Below are positions 59,448 through 64,000 of a stretch of DNA of 64,000 bases, piece by piece. How positions within the stretch are numbered: position 1 is the stretch's first letter; every line of letters begins with the position of its first letter. The notes beneath the pieces are model-generated. The model had not been told where the DNA came from. It ran no database searches and worked only from the letters and a program-made list of their open reading frames with translations. Origin of the DNA: an uncultured Alphaproteobacteria bacterium (GTDB lineage: Bacteria > Pseudomonadota > Alphaproteobacteria > Rs-D84); NCBI GenBank assembly GCA_934276735.1, contig CAKQTG010000001.1:124001-188000 (forward strand). Direction: 5' to 3'. The translations under genes were made by a program, and so were the position numbers.

Positions 59448-61705
59448 TACTTTGTTTTTTTGCGAAACCGCGTGGACGGTTTCTTGTTATTTATCAATTC
59501 AATCGCGGTGGCTAAATCCGGCTGTTCTTTGACCGATACATTTACGCGATTTGATGAAATGTATGCGCCATAGCGTCCTGTTGGATAATAATAAATCATT
59601 TTATCCGTCGCCGGATTTTTTCCCAATTCAATCGGGTCTGCCTTTTTAGGGCCACCGGCCAATAATTCGCGTGCAGCGTCCAATGTGATTGTTTCCGCCG
59701 TATATTGTTTTGCCGCGGTGTTTTTCTTGCCATCGGTCACATACGGGCCAAAGCGTCCCACACGGAATGAAATACCATCGCCCAGGTCAACTGATGTTGG
59801 GGTTGCTCGCGCTGGTGCATCACCGTCGGCGGTCACTGGTGCCATCGCCCCCAGACGCGCCGTATAATCACATGTCGGATAATTTTCACACCCAATAAAT
59901 GCACCAAATTTAGATAATTTTATTCCCAGTTTTCCGCCACACTTTGGGCACTTATTGTTACCATCTGGGAACAAGTGATTATGCATAACATCGTTTATTT
60001 GGTCAATAATTTCGGTTGTTTTTACCCCACGCGCACCATCAATCATCGATTCTGTGGGAACCCAAAACGCACGCAGCGCAGCGATTTTATCACGTTTACC
60101 GTTTGATACATCGTCCAAAGTATCTTCGGTTTTTGCGGTGAAATTCACATCAACCAGCTCATCAAAATATTTTGCCAAATACGCCGCGATAACCCATCCA
60201 CCAGACGTCGGATGAAAGCGACGCTGTTTATCCTGTTCGACATAGCCACGGTCAACAATTGTTGACATAATCGTTGCATATGTTGATGGACGACCAATTC
60301 CTAATTCTTCCAGTTTTTTCACCAATGACGCTTCGGTATAACGTGCAGGCGGTTGTGTGAAATGCTGTTCGGGGGCCAGTTCGATTATAGTCACATCATC
60401 GCCAACCGACAATGGTGGCAATTTTGATTCATTTGCATCCACATCGTCATCGTGAGATTCGGTATAAACACGCATAAACCCATCAAACGTGCGCGTTGTT
60501 CCAACCGTATGAAAAATCGCTGTATGTGCATCATTTTCTATATCCAGGGCAACACTGTCAAATTCTGCATTAGTCATTTGACACGCAATTGTGCGTTTCC
60601 ATATCAGGTCATATAATTTGGCTTCGTCCCCAGTCAATTTCGGCATAGTGCCATCAAAGTGCGTGGGACGAATTGCCTCGTGTGCTTCTTGGGCATTCTT
60701 GGATTTTGTGACATAAATATTTGGTGTTTTTGGAACAAATTTTTCACCGTATGTTTTACCTATATACGCACGAATATCACTGACCGCATCCGCTGACAGA
60801 TTTGTTGCATCAGTTCGCATATATGTAATCAAACCTTGTTCATATAATTTCTGGGCGGTCGACATCGTGCGCTTTGACGCAAAGTATAATTTACGCGCCG
60901 CTTCTTGTTGCAGGGTGCTGGTTGTAAATGGTGCGGCGGCACGACGCGATGTTTTTTTCTTGTCAATTGCAATGACTGTGCATGCAATTTCAGGCGTGCC
61001 AATTTGCGACAAAATGTTATCCATCTGGGATTTGTTTTCAATGGTCATCTTGTCAATTTTTTTATTCGCCACCGAAATCAAATTTGCATTAAATGTCGCA
61101 TCGTTTGCACCACACGTCGCGCCCAGTGACCAGTATTCAACGGGTTTGAATGCTTCTATTTCGCGCTCGCGATCAACGACCAGTTTCACCGCCACCGATT
61201 GCACACGGCCGGCCGATTTGCCCAGATTGCGCCGCCACAGCAATGGCGAAATACCAAACCCAATCAGGTAATCTAATGCGCGACGCACCATATACGCATC
61301 AACCAGGTTCTGGTCAATTTCGCGCGGGTTTTCAATTGCGTTTTGCACGGCTTTTTTCGTAATTTCGTGGAACGCAACACGATAAACTTTTTTACCAGAT
61401 AAAACCTTTTTCGCCTTTAATATGTCCAGAATATGCCATGCAATGGCCTCGCCCTCGCGATCAGGGTCGGACGCCAGATATACTGCATCGGCCTTTTTTA
61501 ATTCGTCGATAATCAGTTTAATCTGCTTTTCCTTGCCCGGCATAATTTGCCATTTCATATCAAAATCATGCGCAGTATCAACACTACCATTTTCAGGCAC
61601 CAAATCACGAACATGCCCCACCGACGCAATCACGCGCCAGCCCGCCCCCAGATATTTTTCAATTGTTTTCGCCTTGGATGGTGATTCCACAATCAGTAAA
61701 TTCAT
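59447..61705 (-). CDS. topA: DNA topoisomerase I
   Basis: 752 residues. TOPRIM domain LLIVESPSKAKTIEKYL and LASDPDREGEAIAWHI; active-site tyrosine in LITYMRTDATNLS. C-terminal region has one clear zinc ribbon (CPKCGGKLGIKLSKFGAFIGC...CDY) and further degenerate repeats (RFGPYVTDGKK, RYGAYISSNRVNVSV). Relaxes negative supercoils. Follows rodA after 6 bp. Confidence 0.96.
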   Translation of the reverse strand: MNLLIVESPSKAKTIEKYLGAGWRVIASVGHVRDLVPENGSVDTAHDFDMKWQIMPGKEKQIKLIIDELKKADAVYLASDPDREGEAIAWHILDILKAKKVLSGKKVYRVAFHEITKKAVQNAIENPREIDQNLVDAYMVRRALDYLIGFGISPLLWRRNLGKSAGRVQSVAVKLVVDREREIEAFKPVEYWSLGATCGANDATFNANLISVANKKIDKMTIENKSQMDNILSQIGTPEIACTVIAIDKKKTSRRAAAPFTTSTLQQEAARKLYFASKRTMSTAQKLYEQGLITYMRTDATNLSADAVSDIRAYIGKTYGEKFVPKTPNIYVTKSKNAQEAHEAIRPTHFDGTMPKLTGDEAKLYDLIWKRTIACQMTNAEFDSVALDIENDAHTAIFHTVGTTRTFDGFMRVYTESHDDDVDANESKLPPLSVGDDVTIIELAPEQHFTQPPARYTEASLVKKLEELGIGRPSTYATIMSTIVDRGYVEQDKQRRFHPTSGGWVIAAYLAKYFDELVDVNFTAKTEDTLDDVSNGKRDKIAALRAFWVPTESMIDGARGVKTTEIIDQINDVMHNHLFPDGNNKCPKCGGKLGIKLSKFGAFIGCENYPTCDYTARLGAMAPVTADGDAPARATPTSVDLGDGISFRVGRFGPYVTDGKKNTAAKQYTAETITLDAARELLAGGPKKADPIELGKNPATDKMIYYYPTGRYGAYISSNRVNVSVKEQPDLATAIELINNKKPSTRFRKKTK

Positions 61706-61711
61706 AATCTT

Positions 61712-62857
61712 CTAACTCCCCCTGGCAGATAATTGTTGATCCTTGTGAATATGTGCATTTTGGGCCAGACCGAATCCAAACATCAGTGATAACAAACTGC
61801 TGCCACCAAATGACATCAACGGCAACGGCACACCGACCGTCGGCATCAGCCCCAGCACCATGGAAATATTTATAAAGTAATAAATGAAAAAGTTCAACAT
61901 AAAACCAAAACAGATAAGTTGCCCAAATCGATTCCGGCACGTTTTCGCACACCAAAACAGCACCAGAATTATCCACGTATATACCGCCAGCAATATAAAC
62001 GCGCCAATAAAGCCCAATTCTTCGCCCAGCATTGTGAATATAAAATCGGTCTGTTTTTCAGGCAAAAATGACTGTTGTGATTGTGACCCATTCAGATATC
62101 CTTTGCCTGTAATTCCGCCGGACCCAAACGCGATTTTCGCCTGGTTTATCTGGTAACCGGCACCGCGCGCATCGTGATCGGGATCAATAAACGTTATTAT
62201 ACGGTCGCGCTGGTAATCATGCAGGCCCCCATACCAAACAACCGGGGCCGCCATCAGACCCAAAATTGCGGCGATAATAAACCACTTTTTCTGGGCACCG
62301 ACGATATAGAAAACACCGACCGTAATCATACCCATTGACAATGCCGTTCCTAAATCTGGTTGTGCCACAATCAATCCAAACGGCACCAGCAACATTGCAA
62401 TCGGCACCAGGTAATTTTTTATCTGGGACAATTCAACCGAATTCATCCATGCAAAATAACGCGCCAACGCCAGCACCAGCGCAATCTTTATCAATTCTGA
62501 TGGCTGTATATGAATAAAACCTAAATTCAACCAACGTTGCGCCCCCATACCGGTGTGCCCGACAAACGTCACCAGAATTATCATTATCAACGCGATTGCA
62601 TAAATCAAATATGCTGATTTTATCCACGTCTTGATATTTGTAAATGCGGCAAAGAAAAATACAACAAACCCTAACAATATTTTCATCAATTGGGACAAGG
62701 CAAACGGTTGCCATGCGCCACCGCCCGCCGAATACAACACAACAATTGACGTCGCCAGCACCAAACACATTGGCGTGAACAATGCAACCGAAAAACGCGA
62801 CAGTTTTTCAGAAAATGTCATCATACTTGCATTAGAAACGCGTGTCAGTCGTGCCAT
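61712..62857 (-). CDS. rodA: Peptidoglycan glycosyltransferase RodA (MrdB)
   Basis: 381 residues, ten predicted membrane segments. SEDS-family polymerase for side-wall peptidoglycan, partner of PBP2. Family blocks: GAQRWLNLGFIHIQPSELIKIALVLALARYF (with the catalytic-region residues), AQPDLGTALSM, EKQTDFIFTMLGEELGFIGA and MPTVGVPLPLMSFGGSSLLS. Starts 1 bp after the mrdA stop. Confidence 0.95.
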   Translation of the reverse strand: MARLTRVSNASMMTFSEKLSRFSVALFTPMCLVLATSIVVLYSAGGGAWQPFALSQLMKILLGFVVFFFAAFTNIKTWIKSAYLIYAIALIMIILVTFVGHTGMGAQRWLNLGFIHIQPSELIKIALVLALARYFAWMNSVELSQIKNYLVPIAMLLVPFGLIVAQPDLGTALSMGMITVGVFYIVGAQKKWFIIAAILGLMAAPVVWYGGLHDYQRDRIITFIDPDHDARGAGYQINQAKIAFGSGGITGKGYLNGSQSQQSFLPEKQTDFIFTMLGEELGFIGAFILLAVYTWIILVLFWCAKTCRNRFGQLICFGFMLNFFIYYFINISMVLGLMPTVGVPLPLMSFGGSSLLSLMFGFGLAQNAHIHKDQQLSARGS

Positions 62858-62858
62858 A

Positions 62859-64000
62859 CTATTTACTACCTTTTAATAATTCTCGCATTACGGCGGCCGC
62901 AGTGCGTGCGGCAGAACCACTGCCACCACTATGTTCTGTAATAACACATACAGCATATTTTGGATTGGTCAGTGGTGCATACCCTACAAACAATCCATGA
63001 TTACGCATGTGCCACTTTAATTGTTCATTAGTTAAAACACCGCTTTTACGTTCAGCCTTGGAAATACTGCGCACCTGAGATGTTCCTGTTTTTCCGCCCA
63101 TCTTTGCACCAGCAACATTTATCGCACTGCCAGCGGCAGTCCCCCCGGGACGCGTTACCTGTTCCAGACCGTTCATCACATATTTTATATTTTTCGGTTG
63201 CAGCCCCAATGAATCAAATTCCGGTTTTTTATCCGTCATAATCAGACGCGGACGCACAACACGATTCGACACTGTGCGTGCAATCATTACACACAATTGC
63301 ATACAATTTGCCAGAATAAAACCTTGACCAATGCCGGAAATAATCGTGTCGCCATGCACCCAACGTGCGCCAACATTTTTTTCCTTCCAGTATCTGTCAG
63401 GAATAACACCGGGCATTTCGCGTGACAAAATATCGTCCATATATTTTTCCGTAAACCCCAGTTTTAATGCCATCTTGCGAATTGCATCAATACCGATACG
63501 CAATGCCATCTGGTAAAAATATATGTCGCAAGAATGTTTCAATGCGCCCGCCAGGTCAACCCAACCGTGACCTTTGGCCTCCCAGCAATGATACCGCCGG
63601 TCGCCATAGTCCCAGTGTCCTGGGCAAAACACTTTTTCGGTCGGGGTAATTGCCCCTGATTCCAGTCCCGCCAAAGCCACAACAATTTTAAATGTAGAGC
63701 CAGGTGGATATAGTCCTTCGACCACCTTGTTCATAAATGGTTTAGCAACGTCACTGCGCAGCGATGCCATATATTCATCACCATCATCAGATGTAAAATT
63801 ATTCGGGTCAAAACTGGGAGTCGACACCATCGCCAGAATATTACCTGTTTCAATTTCCAGTGCAACACCACATCCTGCCCGATGTGTGGTTAATGCGTCA
63901 TATAATTTACGTTGGGCCGCGTCATTTATAGTTGTTTGCAGATTATTGCCCAATTGTGGCGCAACGTATTGTGATTTATCTTCGCCCGTGACACGACCAA
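62859..64000 (-). CDS. mrdA: Penicillin-binding protein 2 (MrdA), N-terminal part beyond the window edge
   Basis: Transpeptidase that cross-links side-wall peptidoglycan with RodA. The frame stays open to base 64000 (upstream residues read TGEDKSQYVAPQLG), so the N-terminal membrane anchor and pedestal domain lie outside. Active-site motifs are intact: SxxK in GLYPPGSTFKIV, SCD in LKHSCDIYFY, and KTG in GGKTGTSQV. The C-terminus ends soon after the GSGSAARTAAAVMRELL helix, as in PBP2. First visible gene of mrdA-rodA-topA-dnaG. Confidence 0.94.
   Translation of the reverse strand, partial: GRVTGEDKSQYVAPQLGNNLQTTINDAAQRKLYDALTTHRAGCGVALEIETGNILAMVSTPSFDPNNFTSDDGDEYMASLRSDVAKPFMNKVVEGLYPPGSTFKIVVALAGLESGAITPTEKVFCPGHWDYGDRRYHCWEAKGHGWVDLAGALKHSCDIYFYQMALRIGIDAIRKMALKLGFTEKYMDDILSREMPGVIPDRYWKEKNVGARWVHGDTIISGIGQGFILANCMQLCVMIARTVSNRVVRPRLIMTDKKPEFDSLGLQPKNIKYVMNGLEQVTRPGGTAAGSAINVAGAKMGGKTGTSQVRSISKAERKSGVLTNEQLKWHMRNHGLFVGYAPLTNPKYAVCVITEHSGGSGSAARTAAAVMRELLKGSK

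Overview
The window looks like part of the chromosome of a Gram-negative alphaproteobacterium, probably host-associated with a compact or partly reduced genome. Evidence seen here: an RpoH-type sigma factor, outer-membrane LPS transport (LptD, an LptF/G permease), Pal and OmpA-like lipoproteins, an alphaproteobacterial SspB, an rsmG-parA-parB neighbourhood, a VirD4 coupling protein, and a long isoleucyl-tRNA synthetase of the type common in Rickettsiales-like lineages. Many classical operons are present only in pieces: nusA-infB without rimP or rbfA, mreB without mreC, fabD-fabG without acpP, rnpA without rpmH. Naming the order would need a marker-gene tree.

Layout. 1-8.5 kb: end of rpoH, a porin-like barrel, rsmE/rluB/TPR on the minus strand, then virD4, a COG3014-like lipoprotein and an LpoB-like lipoprotein. 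8.5-9 kb: repeat island. 9-13 kb: nusA-infB (minus). 13-18 kb: LPS/outer-membrane assembly operon (LptF/G, LptD, SurA-like) ending in rlmN. 18-20 kb: small membrane protein, OmpA-like lipoprotein, a second repeat island, tRNA-Val. 20-28 kb (minus): ybaB, pnp, a small kinase, rpsO, truB, a hypothetical gene, mutS, xseB. 28-32 kb: a structured leader RNA with an XRE regulator, gpsA and a TPR protein, rsmG. 32-36.6 kb: two parS-like sites around a secreted HExxH protein, parAB, pal, a divergent uracil-DNA glycosylase, infC with an ATT start. 36.7-37.3 kb: a second copy of the structured RNA beside a broken regulator and another repeat island. 37-42 kb: MacAB-TolC-type export genes. 42-47.5 kb: tRNA-Cys, recF, sspB, mreB, rnpA-yidD, accBC. 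47.5-54 kb: repeat island, tRNA-Val, metG, queH, fabD-fabG, mnmG, tRNA-Thr. 54-64 kb: ileS-nth, and on the minus strand mrdA (cut by the edge)-rodA-topA-dnaG.

Three things stand out. First, two paralogous structured RNAs (about 28247-28420 and 36720-36897) share five hairpins, some supported by compensatory changes, and each sits upstream of an XRE-type gene. Second, intergenic islands are bounded by TAGAGAGCA and TGCTCTCTA, mostly abut intrinsic terminators, and four of them carry a 130-bp inverted-repeat element whose core is flipped in one copy. Third, several genes without a Shine-Dalgarno sequence have a good -10 hexamer 6-9 nt before the ATG, implying leaderless or near-leaderless mRNAs, including one divergent pair with overlapping -10 elements. 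All promoter, terminator and RNA-structure calls were made by eye from the sequence.
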